Positions 31,635 through 42,867 of a stretch of DNA of 64,000 bases are shown piece by piece. Below the pieces are notes generated by a model. The model was not told where the DNA came from. It searched no databases and saw only the letters and a program-made list of their open reading frames with translations. Origin of the DNA: Diplodia intermedia (lineage: Eukaryota; Ascomycota; Dothideomycetes; Botryosphaeriales; Botryosphaeriaceae); assembly GCA_021495925.1 (NCBI GenBank), contig JAKEKT010000048.1, forward strand, positions 124,001-188,000, in the 5' to 3' direction. Position 1 is the stretch's first letter; each line of letters starts with the position of its first letter. Made by a program: the position numbers and the translations under genes.

Positions 31635-32816
31635 TGCAATCTGCGTGCTGGGGCGGGTTGGTGTTGGCGGGGCACGAGGTTGCGTTATGGTGCACACGCA
31701 GAACGGAGGCGATGGTGCGGCGGCGGCGGGGGCCAGCCGCTAGGTGCTCCTACGGCGGGCCACGCGAGCAAATAGCACAACCGCGCGTGCCCTTGTGCCC
31801 GGGCTGCGCGTCGCGCGCTGGCTGGCTCAATTGCGCCGCGTCGCAACACGCCACGGGAGCTTCGGCAGCGGCGACGGCCCAGGGTGCGGTGGAGACCGGT
31901 GCTTCAGCGCGCACGCGATGCCAATCGTTGCGTGGCCGTCCGGGGCGCTGGCGTCTCCTGCCCAGATAGGCATGCGCGAGAGGGCAGAGAGTCACGAGCA
32001 GCGCGCTTGGCCGGGCCAGTACCACGGGAAGCGCCGGCTGCGGCGTTCCATGTGCAGCTGCGCGGTCGCACTCCGCGCCGCCCTGGGCGAGGGTGAGGGG
32101 GCGGGCGCGCCGAGGAGTGGAGGCACGCCAAAAATACAAACAGACCTATGGATGGGCGGCCGGAGCAGAGCTCTGCGGACGCAGGTGCATTCCGTCTCCA
32201 CGCGTGGGCATGCTGTGCAGGCAAAAGAGCGGGCCCCGCGGCGCAAGGCGCAGCGCTGTTGGGCGGCGCTTGTCGAATACGATTGGCGAGGGCGAGGCCT
32301 CCAGCGGCGCTTTGACTCTAAGCGGCCCAAGGAGCCGCCGCAACCAAGCTGCTCGCACGCCGGGATACATCATCGCTCATCTCACGCCTCCCCGTTTACT
32401 CGCCCTTCCCGCCCTCCTGCACTCCTCCCTCCGCGCATTCTGCCTGCCGCTCTCCTCGCCCCAGACGCCGACCCGCCTGCGCGATGCCCATGCCCGAGTA
32501 GACCGGCTGCACCCGACCGCCGACGCTCCTATCTCCGCTCTCTGTCACTCCTTTGCCCACGGGCCTCGCGCTTTCCTTGTTCCTGAGCCGATCACCCGTC
32601 GTTCAAGCTGGCTGAGTAAGTTGAGCCTGGCCCTGCGTCCTCCGTCCCGGGAGCCTGCAGCCACTGGACCGCCATTGCACTGCTGACCGGAGGAGACACA
32701 GTTCATTTTTCTTTACGGTCGGGGGCTGGGGCCATGGCGGTGGCGGCCTAACACCGTCTTCCCGACTGTCGTCGCAGCGCCGACCCGTCACGCCGACCAA
32801 CAAGACGACGCCCGCC
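31635..32816. other. Divergent intergenic upstream of PDCD5-like and SEC2 genes
   Basis: About 1.2 kb, GC-rich. The frame is open from 32778 directly into the SEC2 start, and a GTCGTCGCAG acceptor-like site lies at 32769-32778. SEC2 may therefore have an upstream non-coding or coding exon. Confidence 0.4.
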
Positions 32817-35079
32817 ATGAAGGCCCTCACCAAGTCCACCTCGACCTCGGCTCTCCCGCGCAATGTCTCGCCTGGCCCTGCGCGCTCCATGCTGGGCGGT
32901 CGCCCGGAGTCCGGCATTCTCAACACAATCCCCGACCCGCGCACGCCCAGTCCGAACAACAGACCGGGCTCGAGCTCAGAACGCCCGGAGACTCCGCGCC
33001 ATCCGGATCTCAACGATGAGGTTGCGACGCTAAGCACGAAGCTGATCAACGCCATCAACCATCAAACGAACCTGGACGACAATCTCCAACAGGCTCGCGG
33101 AGAACTGGACATGGCACGCCGGCGAATTGAGCAATTGGAGGCCGATGCACGAGAACACGAGCGCGTGATGCGGCGGATGGTGATGAAGGAGGAATACGAC
33201 CATCTGGAGACGACTTTGCGGAAACAGCTCCTGGAAGAGAAGAAAGCTCGGTATGCCGCTGATCAAGAGAAGAAGAGGATTGAGAATGAGCTTGAGGCCC
33301 TCACTACTGCACTTTTCCAAGAGGCCAACACGGTATGTGCAATGGAAATGCATGTTGCATGCGCACGCTTATGAGTGTACTGACGTTTTGCAGATGGTCG
33401 CTGCAGCAAGAAAAGATACGGAAGCCTCTGAGCGAAGAGTTGACCAGTACAAGAACCAGCTGAAAGACGCCGAGCTTCTTCTTGCTTCTCACCAAGAACA
33501 GCTTCGGGACCTGAAGGACGTCATGGCAGCCATGACGGCAGAAAACGACGACAAAGAGACGACCGCTACAACGAACACGCACAACTCCACAGCACCGTCA
33601 ACGCCAGCCGCCGTCCCTGCTGATCGATCAAGCCGTGCCTCTGACAGAGCGAGCCTTACTCCGAACACGCCGCATGATGAAGACGTTGAGCCTGCTCACC
33701 CATTGCATTTCACTCACCTTATCAGCCCGGTTCTCCGCATCGACGTCGAAGCATACAACGATTTCCAGGATCTGTTGAAGACCGCTAAAACACACTGTTC
33801 AACGCCAAATTCTCGCGCCGCTAGCGGAAACTACGGCGGCCTGAACGTCATGGGTCTCGGATCGATCGCAAATCTTTCAACTGCCAGTCTCAGCCTACAA
33901 CCCACAAACAGCTCCGAAGCCTCTTTGCCGAAATCGGTCAATTCTGTCAACAAGGAAACCGGTGTCATTCTTCCTGCCCTGAAGGAGATCAAATTCTACA
34001 AGCGAGCCCTAACGGAGGATATCGAGCCCACTCTTCGTTTGGACATCGCCCCTGGTCTTTCTTGGCTGGCTCGCCGAACTGTTCTCAACAGCATGACCGC
34101 TGGATCGTTGACCATTGAACCGCAGCCTCCGTATGCCAGATATCGTGGGCCTGTTTTCGCGTGCAGTCTTTGCGGCGAAAATCGAGTGTCAAAGGTTCTG
34201 AATAAGGACGGAACCGATCCTTACGCGCGGAAGCATAGATTCAGAACCTCCGACGAAAAGGATGCCCAAAGGTACCCGCTGTGCGATTTCTGCCTCGGTC
34301 GCGTTCGGAGCTGCTGTGACTACATCAGCTTCTTGCGTCTTTGTCGGGACGGACACTGGCGGGCCGAGAACGGAGACGAGGAGAAGTCCGCGTGGGAAGA
34401 GAGTGTCCGGCTTCGCGAGCGCATGTTCTGGGCTCGTATCGGAGGCGGAGTAATACCCGCTTACGTCCATTTGAACCATAGCCCGAGAGGTGCGATGGCG
34501 GAGAAGCGACGTAGCGCGGCGGCCGACCCAAGGAAAAGCGTTGAAAGCGACTTAAAACTCAACCAAGACGAAAAGGGCACGGTCGGCTTTGCCACAGACA
34601 CGGACAACAACACGATTCATGAAGCGCAGGAAGAAAAACAAGAGATTGCGGATTCTGTGGAGCAGCAGAAGAACATCGACACCGGGAGGACGGTCGTTAC
34701 GATTACGGATGGGGAAGCTCATCTAGAGCAGAAGCAAGACTCTGCTGTTGGTCTCGATTCAGACGACGAGCGAAGAATTGGGGCAGAAGCTACGAAGCAA
34801 CTGCAGAGCGAAATGCGGAAGTCACTCGAGGAGCATGAAGGCGAGGCCGAAGCTGACAAGGACGCTGATGAGAAGCGAGCGGAATCCGAGACGCAACCGG
34901 CTGAGACGCAGCCAGCCGAGACGCAACCAGCCGAGACGCAACCGGCCGAGACGCCGGAGATCGAGTCGGAGAAGACGGCAACACCGGAAGCGAAGGCTGA
35001 CGACGACGACGAGAAGAAATCCGTTACCACCGAGGAATCCAACCCCCGGGCTTCGCTGATGCCAGGCAGCTTTGAGTGA
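32817..35079 (+). CDS. SEC2: Sec2-type Rab guanine nucleotide exchange factor
   Basis: Two exons (32817-33332, 33394-35079), 733 aa. Residues about 65-215 form a long coiled coil with EEYDHLETTLRKQLLEEKKARYAADQ, the Sec2/Rabin8 GEF signature. That part opens Sec4/Rab8 on secretory vesicles for exocyst-dependent tip growth. A central region (VLRIDVEAYNDFQDLL; about 280-480) contains cysteine pairs FACSLCGE and LCDFCLGRV that probably bind metal. The C-terminal 200 residues are acidic and disordered, with a perfect run of ETQPA units near 34891-34950. The start used is the first ATG after a possible upstream 3' splice site. Confidence 0.88.
34891..34953 (+). repeat. Coding 15-bp tandem repeat in SEC2
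   Basis: Four units of GAGACGCARCCRGCY (encoding ETQPA) in the disordered tail, followed by a partial fifth. A slippage-prone minisatellite in frame, so length changes would keep the frame. Confidence 0.85.
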
Positions 35080-36369
35080 GAGAAGAATTTCTTCTTTTGT
35101 CCTCTGCACGCGAATCACCTTCTTGGCTGACAGCAACCCCCTACGAACACTAGTCTCATGGCACGCTCGGCCGCTTTCCTTGCCATGGGAATGTTTTAGA
35201 GCGTTTTGACAACGGTTGCGCGTCTCGTCGTATGTCGTCGCTCTCTTAGCGCCTCCTCGTGTGCTGCATTTGCTGCTCAATTTACTCGCGCCCTCGATTC
35301 GTCATACCCAAATGCAACACGACCGACGAATAGACAAAAAGTCTTTACGAACGCCTCCTTTTACTTTTTTGCATGCCCGGTTCCTTTGCGCGGGATATCT
35401 TTTACTTCTTTGGCCATCAGTACCCACCATACGGATCTTGTAATGCGCGCATACGATACATACTTGCATCTTCACTTCGGACCGGGCTTTGAATCTCCAT
35501 TCGCGCACTTGCATGGTTCCTGCCTACAAGCTGCTCTGCAGGAGCTCCCTGGAGACAGTCGATTCGTCTTTTTCTCTTCGCGCAGACATTTTCATCACGA
35601 GTAGGCAAATTTAATGCATGCGAGTAATGCGGGCAAACGTCTCTTTTCCCCTTTTTCCCTGTTATCGAGACGTACCCGCGTTGCTCGTCGAGAATTTTTT
35701 TATCATGACGGAGGGAAGGGCATCTCAGACGTCACATATGTCATGGTCGGGAAGGGAATGGGAAGTCCTTGTAGAAAGAGAAGCAGGGACGGGTGGTTTT
35801 TCTTTTTTCACGCCTTGATGCATTGGGGGAATGAAAGGGAAGAAGGATAATAAGGATTAAGGCAAGCGTCCGCGGATAGACGGCTGCTTGGAAGACCACG
35901 GTATGAACTCGCTCTTATCGGATTAGAGTCCAGGGTCTCTTGCAGCCCCATGTGTGTTTCGCATCGGGTTTTTTTTTTCTTTTTTCTTTTTGGTTTCAGC
36001 GGTATTTTGGCTTCGGACGTTTTGCATAGACTCGACCGTTCTTTTGGACGCGCACATTTAGGTGTGCCAAGAAGAAGGTTGGGAAAAGTCGAGCGGGTAA
36101 AGAGGGAAGATGAAGTCTTGTTTTTATCGTTTTTGGCATAACGCACACATTGTACGATAACGAATGTCTAGTAGGAAAGGGACCGGATCCTACATATCGA
36201 AATTAATGGCTTGGTTTTGAAGCTTCAGTCTTCTTGTTCTTCCTCTCCCGGTCACAGCGGGTGACAAAAGACCGCCCGCATCTGCCTCGTGAAAATTCTA
36301 CTTGAGATAGGCAGCTGAATGCATGATGCGGAGTTTGAAATGCGCACATTTACGTCCGGATCTGACCAT
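35080..36369. other. Convergent intergenic region
   Basis: About 1.3 kb between the 3' ends of SEC2 and the ketopantoate reductase gene. Contains T-rich runs (35691-35703, 35968-35990) and a foldback half-element at its right edge. No gene recognised. Confidence 0.5.
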
Positions 36370-36372
36370 TCA
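36256..36372. repeat. Truncated foldback element abutting a stop codon
   Basis: Left terminus CACAGCGGGTGACAAAAGAC is intact. The hairpin has a poor left arm (GCTGAATGCATGATGCGG) and a good right arm (CACATTTACGTCCGGATCT). The element stops at the TGA of the neighbouring gene, as if insertion or deletion had set that 3' end. Confidence 0.6.
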
Positions 36373-37743
36373 CTTCCTCTTCCCACTGCCTTCGCCAATC
36401 GAATACCCAATCACGTCATCCTTCCCAAGGATCGTGATGTCCTCCTCAATCTCCCGAAGCACGACTTTCTGCTTGCCACTCACCAGGCACGTGAGCATAT
36501 AGTTCATCACGCACCGAACGCCCACCTCTTCGCCTCGCTTGACGATGTACCCGTTGATGTAGTCCACCTCAGTGTGCAAGCCGCGGCGGGTATCGGCCAG
36601 CATACTGCTTATATTTTCACGTGTCTTGTCGGCGACGGCGACGGCCATGGTCTCGAGGCGCGAAGTCTCAAAACGGGCGTCTAAATTAGGCATGCCCTGA
36701 AGCTCTGGCAGGGACCGGATGACCAGGCTGATCTCAGAGAGAAGGAGGCGCATGACACGAGTGAGGTGGAAATTGTAGAGCAGCGCTCCGTTGCGGACAT
36801 CGAGCAGTGCCGTCATCGGATTGATCAAGCAGTTGATGGCCAGCTTTTCAAGCTGCGCGCATAGTAGATCGGTGGGAGCCAAACCGACGGCGCAGAGCGC
36901 AGGACTGCGGGTAATGGTGCGGAGCAAGTAGCGCGATGATAATGCCCATACGCTGCTCTGTGGTTGTCCGAGGTCATGATCAGGGTCGTCACTGGGAGGG
37001 GCAGCAGCACCAGAGTCCCAGGTAAGAGGGCTTCTCGGAAGTAGACCCAGTTGCATTGTACCCATGCCAGCATGGGTAGCAGAGAAAGGAGAAGATGAAA
37101 ACACGCCATGACTGATGACACCTTGCATGTAATTAGGACGGGTGGCTTCGTCAGGGAATAAATCCCTGTTGACCTCGTCAATGACGCCCATGCCGTTCTG
37201 GAGGAAGCAGATGGTGGAGGACGATGACAGGCGATGCTTGATTGCCGAGATGGCGGACACAGTCGCGGGGGCCTTGGTGGTGACGATTAGATTAGTGATT
37301 GGCTCCATCGAGTCTGCGCCCTGTCCACGGGGAGCAGTAGTGCCGTCCGGTGTAACAAGGTGCGATTTCTTCATGTTGGGGACGAATGTGCGCATAGGAT
37401 CGTCTTCGAACTCAATCTCCTTGCCATGCTCGCGCCGGTTGGGCATGGCGAGTTCAGCATCAAAGCCACCCATTGCCTCAGTTACGCCAGCGGTAGTGAG
37501 CCTGATACGCTCGCCAGCATCGCGCCACGCCTCCATGAGCGAGGGCTTATGGAATATAAGCGTGATAGGCGGCGGGTCCATGATAGAGCTGAGCGAGTGG
37601 GCGACTAGTTTGCCGACGCTGCCGGTACCGATGATGTGGATACGCCGTTGGACGCCCAGCGCAGCATCAACCTCGGGCTGGAACTGTGTCTCTAATTGGG
37701 AAGCGGGCCTCGTATGGGCGAAATGTCGGGCGTGCGGGAGCAT
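36370..37743 (-). CDS. 2-dehydropantoate 2-reductase (ketopantoate reductase)
   Basis: A single exon. From the ATG at 37743 the product is 457 aa. It reduces 2-dehydropantoate to pantoate with NADPH in pantothenate/CoA synthesis. Marks: IHIIGTGSVGKLVAHSL (NADPH-binding GxGxxG), LIVTTKAPATV (the beta-strand with the VTTK lysine), FLQNGMG, and KLAINCLINPMTALLDVRNG, carrying the catalytic lysine and asparagine. The frame stays open upstream to 38157 without a stop. That extension is Arg/Ser/Pro-rich and its first ATG lies only about 30 bp from the divergent LRP1 start, so the shorter form is preferred, though a non-ATG or spliced mitochondrial leader is possible. It is longer than yeast Pan5 (379 aa) because of loops near residues 90-125 and 235-260. 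Confidence 0.85.
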   Translation of the reverse strand: MLPHARHFAHTRPASQLETQFQPEVDAALGVQRRIHIIGTGSVGKLVAHSLSSIMDPPPITLIFHKPSLMEAWRDAGERIRLTTAGVTEAMGGFDAELAMPNRREHGKEIEFEDDPMRTFVPNMKKSHLVTPDGTTAPRGQGADSMEPITNLIVTTKAPATVSAISAIKHRLSSSSTICFLQNGMGVIDEVNRDLFPDEATRPNYMQGVISHGVFSSSPFSATHAGMGTMQLGLLPRSPLTWDSGAAAPPSDDPDHDLGQPQSSVWALSSRYLLRTITRSPALCAVGLAPTDLLCAQLEKLAINCLINPMTALLDVRNGALLYNFHLTRVMRLLLSEISLVIRSLPELQGMPNLDARFETSRLETMAVAVADKTRENISSMLADTRRGLHTEVDYINGYIVKRGEEVGVRCVMNYMLTCLVSGKQKVVLREIEEDITILGKDDVIGYSIGEGSGKRK

Positions 37744-38187
37744 GGCGACAGCGAGACTACGCGGCTGTTTTGAGTACACTTCTCGATCCGCGCGCCGGTT
37801 GCTGCGAGACAGAGTCGAGAAATGGGAGGTAGAGGAGGGGAAGGCCACCCGGCCGGCAGCTGTGCTATCGGCGGGGCATGCTGTGGCGCGGCATGGTATT
37901 CTTGGCCGCAACCGCGGGAGCGGGTACGTGCGAGCGAAGTGAGACAGGTTGAAGGCTGTGATGGTCCACGCAGAATGTAGAGAAGTGTCAACAGACGAAA
38001 GCGTATGCGGCGAGTGTGAGATGGGTTGGCGCTTAACTCCGATGCCTGTCGAGATCAAGGAAAATTGCCCGCCGCCTTGCTCACCGCCTCGGCCCGGCCG
38101 CAGCTTTTTCCCGACGCCGGCGCATTTCCATCCAACCCAGAGTTGAACGTGAATCAACTCCGACTTTCTGCGCCAGCACCATTCGCC
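37744..38187. promoter_or_regulatory. Divergent promoter between ketopantoate reductase and LRP1
   Basis: Short shared upstream region. No individual factor site recognised. Part of it is an open frame continuous with the reductase. Confidence 0.35.
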
Positions 38188-39106
38188 ATGGACACCCCTA
38201 ATTTATTACCGCAGGTCGAGGCCTTGGCCGACAACATCGATGACCTGGAGGATGCCCTCGCCCCGCTGCTCCAGTCCGCCCTCTCCACCCACGCAAGCAA
38301 GCTGCCGCTGCTGGACAAAGCGAAGCTGTACACCCTTGTCACCTACGCCATAGAATCCATGCTTTTCTGTGTGTCCCGTTCGCACTCTGCCTGCCCGCCC
38401 TCTCCCTTTGCTGACAGCGGTACCAACAGCATACCTCAACCTAAACGGCGTCAAGGCCAAGGAACACGCCGTCTTCACCGAACTCACCCGCGTGCGTCAA
38501 TACTTCCAGAAGATCAAGCAGGTCGAGGAGGCTCCCGTCAAGCCCAACCAGTCGCTTGACAAGGCCGCCGCCAACCGCTTCATCAAGGCCGGCCTCGCCG
38601 GCAATGACCAGTACGACAAGGAGCGCGCCCTGCGCCAGGCCAAGGAACGCGCCATTGCCCAGTTCAAGCTCGAGCAGTTGTCCAACAAGAAACGCAAGGC
38701 CGACGATGCCGCCGAGGAAGATGAGGCGTCTTCGTCCGAATCATCAAGCTCCGAGTCGGAGTCGGAGCAGGAGCCCGAGGAATCGCAGCCCCGGAAGAGT
38801 AAACGCGCCAAGGCGACCGATATGTGGGAAGCCGGAGGATCCGAGGATAAGGCTGGTAAGAAGCAGAAGGGGAAGAAGAACGGCAAGAAAGGGAAGGCCG
38901 AGGAGGAAGCTGGAGAGCAAGGAGACGATGCGGGTGAGAACGACGATGCGGAGAAGACCAGCCGCACGCAGAAACAGAAGTCCAGTCATGTTCCGCTTGG
39001 CCACAAAGGTGCATTCCAGGCACTGCTGAAAGGACCCCTACCGAAGAGGGATGAGCCCCAAGCACCGAAGAAGAAGGGCAGGGGAAAGAGGAAGTCAAGG
39101 GGGTGA
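38188..39106 (+). CDS. LRP1: Exosome cofactor Lrp1/Rrp47 (C1D family)
   Basis: Two exons (38188-38368, 38430-39106), 285 aa. The N-terminal Sas10/Utp3/C1D domain (LPQVEALADNIDDLEDALAPL to about residue 100, including the AYLNLNG/TRVRQYFQKIK block) binds the N terminus of the nuclear exosome nuclease Rrp6. The second half is Lys/Glu/Ser-rich and disordered with nuclear-localisation-like clusters (KKRKADD, RKSKRAK, KKKGRGKRKSRG), as in fungal Lrp1, which binds structured RNA through its tail. It works in 3' processing of rRNA, snoRNA and cryptic transcripts. Confidence 0.9.
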
Positions 39107-39992
39107 TAGGCTATAGCGATCACCTTGTTTCTGCATGGCTTTGGCGCGTTGGCGTTGAGAGGGCTGGGAAAAGTTTCGGTATACCAACCCTAAATGGGGC
39201 ATTTTTAGGAGTCACAGAAGAATGTAATCTGTACAGCTCTCTTACGGAACAAGAAGAAGCCACTGACCGCTTGAGGAAATCGGACAAAAGCATACGCTCG
39301 GCTGCCGTTTAAGACTGGATGCACCCTGTAACCATCTTACGAAGTCTGATCACACCCATCGAGATGTGGCGATCCTCCGCCGTGACCGAAAATGCCAAGG
39401 TAAACCAGATTTCCTTCTGCAAGAATGAACGTTGGAATTAAAACTATGCCCAGGTGCCGTCTTTTGTCATCTCACATTGTTCTCCGACATCAACAGTCGC
39501 TGGCGGTAGCGGGCTCATCTTCGCGGGAGCAGGTGAAAGCAGACGAATAGGTAATCGTTGCAGTGCAGTGCTTTTGGCTTGGGCTGTGATGTGGCCTGAG
39601 TGGTGGATGTTCTGGAGGAACCGCCCCTGGTGGATTAAATATATACCAGGCTGCAGGACCCTAAATGTGACTAAGATACTGGTAAGGACGGTGTCGGGTA
39701 CACGCGCATATTTTAGTAGCTCATAAGTGTTAACAGATGACAGCAAAATTGAGCCCCCGAAGCTCCATCAGTGATGCTACCAGAAAGGTATTACATTTTC
39801 ATGGATATTATGAACCTATGGATGAAGGAGATCTAAAGACCCGAAGGGCCCTCTGCTTCACCAATACGTTGCCTGCCGTGACATTAGACGATGAGAAAAG
39901 GTATCCTCCATGGTCGTCCATCGCTATGGCTTTCTCCTTGGTTGGTTCCTGGTCTGTATCGCTAATTATCTTCATCCACCACAAGCCGAAGC
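39107..39992. other. Convergent intergenic without recognised gene
   Basis: About 885 bp between two 3' ends. Small open frames only. No foldback element recognised here. Confidence 0.4.
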
Positions 39993-41087
39993 CTATGGCT
40001 TAGTGCCGAGCTCCTCTGTGGCCTCCTGGATGAGCTGTTCAACGGCATGCTTGACATCGTACTCTGTGTGCTGATTTCCGGACTCCCGAAGAGTCTGTAG
40101 GCCAGTCGTTGCCTCCCTGTACGGAAGCACTTGTTGAGCCGCCTGCTGAGCAACCTGCTGAGCAGCCCGTTCGATCTCTTTCATAGCCTCATCATTGGCC
40201 CTACGAACCATGTCCTCCCAGTTCGTCTCGAACGCAACTTGTCTCTTCACATGGGCCATGTAGAGCTCGTTGCTTCCGATCCACCCTTCAAACTGCCGCT
40301 TCTGCACCGCGTCGTTGGCGTAGATACTACCGCCAATCGCCCGGAGAAAGCCGTGCTGGCGGTCGCAGATGTTGTGCAATGCAACCGTCATTTCAGTCCT
40401 GCTTCCCAATGCCTCACGTATCTTTTCGAACTCCTCGCACTTCTGTTTCAATGCGTTCCGGAGATCGGAGGGTGACTGGTCATTCAGGCGGCCGGTGGCA
40501 GCTAACTTGAGATGGAATACCTCCTCCTTCAGGTCCTCAATCTGGCGATGGGCCTCGGCAATGGTGTTGTTGCGCTGAACGACGACGGTGTTGAGACGAG
40601 TCAGCTCAATGGCACGATTCTCCTCGTGAATGTATGCGCGTGTCGACGGCAAGGCTTGTCCAATGGGTTGGATGGGGACATTTTCGCGCAGGGAGCTGAG
40701 CTCACGAGGGCCGACAGAGAGGCGTCGCTCACTTTCACGGCGCCTCTCCCGCTCGTAGCCCGTCAGTTGGTGCACGGGGGGTGGCGGCAACGACGGCAGC
40801 GGCTGCTGAGAGAAGCCGCTACGCCGCGGATGCTCCTCAGCGCGAGACTCGGCGAAGATGCGCTGGTTGCTCTGCTCGCGGCGCCGCTCAGACGAGCCAT
40901 TAAGCTCGGGTGAGTGGCGGGCAAGAGCATGAGACGGACCGTGCTTCTCCGGCCTGCGAGGTGGAGCAGGCGGCATTGAAGCGCGAAGCAGGTCAGTCGA
41001 GCGGCGGCGGTGTTGTTGGTGAAGCTGCAAGGGTGTCGGCCGCTTCTTGCGAGAAGAGCTTCCCGCGTTCGTATCGCTGCGGGTCAT
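39993..41087 (-). CDS. Hypothetical coiled-coil protein
   Basis: A single exon of 364 aa from the ATG at 41087 (MTRSDTNAGSSSRKKRP). The frame is open further up, but the extension resembles a leader rather than protein. The first 150 residues are basic, Pro/Arg/Ser-rich and disordered. Residues about 155-215 form a coiled coil (NTIAEAHRQIEDLKEEVFHLKL). A helical C-terminal half follows with a Gln/Ala-rich segment (AAQQVAQQAAQQVL). No family recognised. Next to another unknown coiled-coil gene in the same orientation. Confidence 0.65.
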   Translation of the reverse strand: MTRSDTNAGSSSRKKRPTPLQLHQQHRRRSTDLLRASMPPAPPRRPEKHGPSHALARHSPELNGSSERRREQSNQRIFAESRAEEHPRRSGFSQQPLPSLPPPPVHQLTGYERERRRESERRLSVGPRELSSLRENVPIQPIGQALPSTRAYIHEENRAIELTRLNTVVVQRNNTIAEAHRQIEDLKEEVFHLKLAATGRLNDQSPSDLRNALKQKCEEFEKIREALGSRTEMTVALHNICDRQHGFLRAIGGSIYANDAVQKRQFEGWIGSNELYMAHVKRQVAFETNWEDMVRRANDEAMKEIERAAQQVAQQAAQQVLPYREATTGLQTLRESGNQHTEYDVKHAVEQLIQEATEELGTKP

Positions 41088-41698
41088 TGTGAGGGCCGCA
41101 CCGCACGGTGAAGAATGGAGCGCGCGGATGGATTGAGGGTCGGGAGGGACAAGGCAGGATAGAAAGGGTTCGCGGACGGAGTTGCGGCGTCCCGGACAGG
41201 TGCAGAGCTGCAGCGTCCCGGACAGGCAGTCACTTCGCGCCCGGCGCCTTCCACTTTGGCCACCGCGCTTTTGATTAGATGCAAAGTGTGAGATGCAAAC
41301 TGTGAACGGCAAGCTTGAGTCTACAGAAAGAAAAGGCGCGATTGCCACAGTGATTGACAAAAGAAATTAGCCCTTGAGCTCACCGAGGAGGATACACACT
41401 TCTTACAAAGGCAGTTGAATGCAAGATCCGGACGTAAATGTAAGTTTCAACTGCGAGCATCTACGTCTGAACCTTGTGATCAACTGTCTCTGTAAACATA
41501 ATTATGCGGATACTGCATCAAGGCAGATGCGGCCGGGCAATTTCTATTGTCATTGTGCTGCGGTTTGAATCCCATGAGATGTAGAGAAGGTATCGTGCTG
41601 CTTGGTCCCAGAAGCAAAAGCTTTAGTGAAGAAGTCGATATCCTACATCATTCAGTCTCTCTCCTCCATTCCATATGTCCGCCCGCCCGCGTTTTCGC
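41088..41698. other. Intergenic with foldback element
   Basis: Between two minus-strand hypothetical genes. It holds the complete element at 41345-41563 and the promoter of the 364-aa gene. Confidence 0.5.
41345..41563. repeat. Palindromic foldback element, near full length
   Basis: Left end CCACAGTGATTGACAAAAGA; right end ATTTCTATTGTCATTGTGCTG, its imperfect inverted copy. Core 41411-41488: AGTTGAATGCAAGATCCGGACG left; ATCTACGTCTGAACCTTGTG right. Confidence 0.7.
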
Positions 41699-42217
41699 TC
41701 AGGCAGAGGCATCATACGAGTCCTTGTTCTCGATCAACTTCGCCCACAGCTCTCGGACCATCTGCTCTGCCTCACGGCGCTTGCGCTTCTCCTCCTCAAG
41801 CTGCATGGCCAGACTCTCGACCGTCGCCGGCTTGGTCCAAAGACCTGGCATGACCGCAGAGCCGACGTGATCATTGCTGGCGGTAGGTTCCATGGTGGCC
41901 GATGCGCTTGGGTGGAAGCGGAACACCGTGTCCGAAATGCGACCGTGGGTCTGGGTGGCGCTATGGTTGCTGCCGCTGTTGCCAGTGGTCTGGGTGGCCA
42001 TGTGGATGCCGTGGACGGTATCGCCGGTGCTGGTGTTAGCCTGGGCGATGTGACCACCGGCTTGGATATCACTGGCGCCGGTTGCTTTCTTGCAGCTGCA
42101 TGCGTCAGCTGTAGCACCGTTGCTGGTGGCCATCGTGAGAGGAATGAAGCTGTTCATGTGGGTTGAGACCGGGGCGCCAGGTGAGGTTGAGGGTGTCGGT
42201 TGCTTTGTCACGGGCAC
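41699..42217 (-). CDS. Hypothetical small protein with C-terminal coiled coil
   Basis: A frame of 172 aa with alternative starts at MPVTKQ (42217), MNSFIPL and MATSNG. Most of it is Ser/Thr/Gly/His-rich without order. The last 40 residues form a charged helix (AMQLEEEKRKRREAEQMVREL). No family recognised. It lies between two foldback elements, and its start is only a few bases from the left part of the upstream one, so it could be a recently born or spurious gene. Confidence 0.45.
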   Translation of the reverse strand: MPVTKQPTPSTSPGAPVSTHMNSFIPLTMATSNGATADACSCKKATGASDIQAGGHIAQANTSTGDTVHGIHMATQTTGNSGSNHSATQTHGRISDTVFRFHPSASATMEPTASNDHVGSAVMPGLWTKPATVESLAMQLEEEKRKRREAEQMVRELWAKLIENKDSYDASA

Positions 42218-42867
42218 GACCGAAGACTTGAGCCCTTTGAGCTTACCAAGGCCGATAAACCCTTCCTACATGTGTAGTTGAATCCAATATCCGGACCTGA
42301 ATATGCGAGTTCAAACCTCACATTTACGTCCGGATATTGGATGCAACTACCCTCATAAATGTGGCGTCATATCTCGATGGGGCAGATGCGGGCTGGATCA
42401 AAGCTTCGGCACGCTCCATTGTGTTACTATACTTCGCGAAACTGACCTTGCGAATGGTCAACCACTATGATGGAGCTTCTGGACACCGCACTAATGTTCA
42501 GCGTTCGTAAGCTTTCCCCTTCCGCCGCCATGCTAAACAAAAAGACGATTCGTCCAAGGGGAGCATTCAAAAAAGACGCCAACAAAGGTAAGGAAAGCCC
42601 CTGAGTACGACATGCCGCTGAAAGAAGATCCAAGCATCCCGCCATCGAACCCCGTCCACCGCTCAATCTAAAGCTCGAGCATAGCAGCGGAAGAACGGAG
42701 ATGCGTTGCAATGTAGGCGCGGCGTGCCGAAACAAATGTCCCCAAAAAAATGTGAGCAGAGAGCCGCCAGGTCCGTCGCATTTTGCTGTGCTTCACCATG
42801 ACTTTCGCATATGCCATCTTCCTCTTTCTTGATTGTCCCAAGAGATACTGCAAAACGTGACGCACAC
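42218..42867. other. Intergenic with foldback element
   Basis: About 650 bp upstream of the 172-aa gene and downstream of the RING gene. Apart from the repeat nothing is recognised. Confidence 0.45.
42222..42440. repeat. Palindromic foldback element
   Basis: The best-preserved hairpin core of the family, 42273-42352: TAGTTGAATCCAATATCCGG left; CCGGATATTGGATGCAACTA right. Outer arms TTGAGCCCTTTGAGCTTACC left and CACGCTCCATTGTGTTAC right are eroded. Confidence 0.7.
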
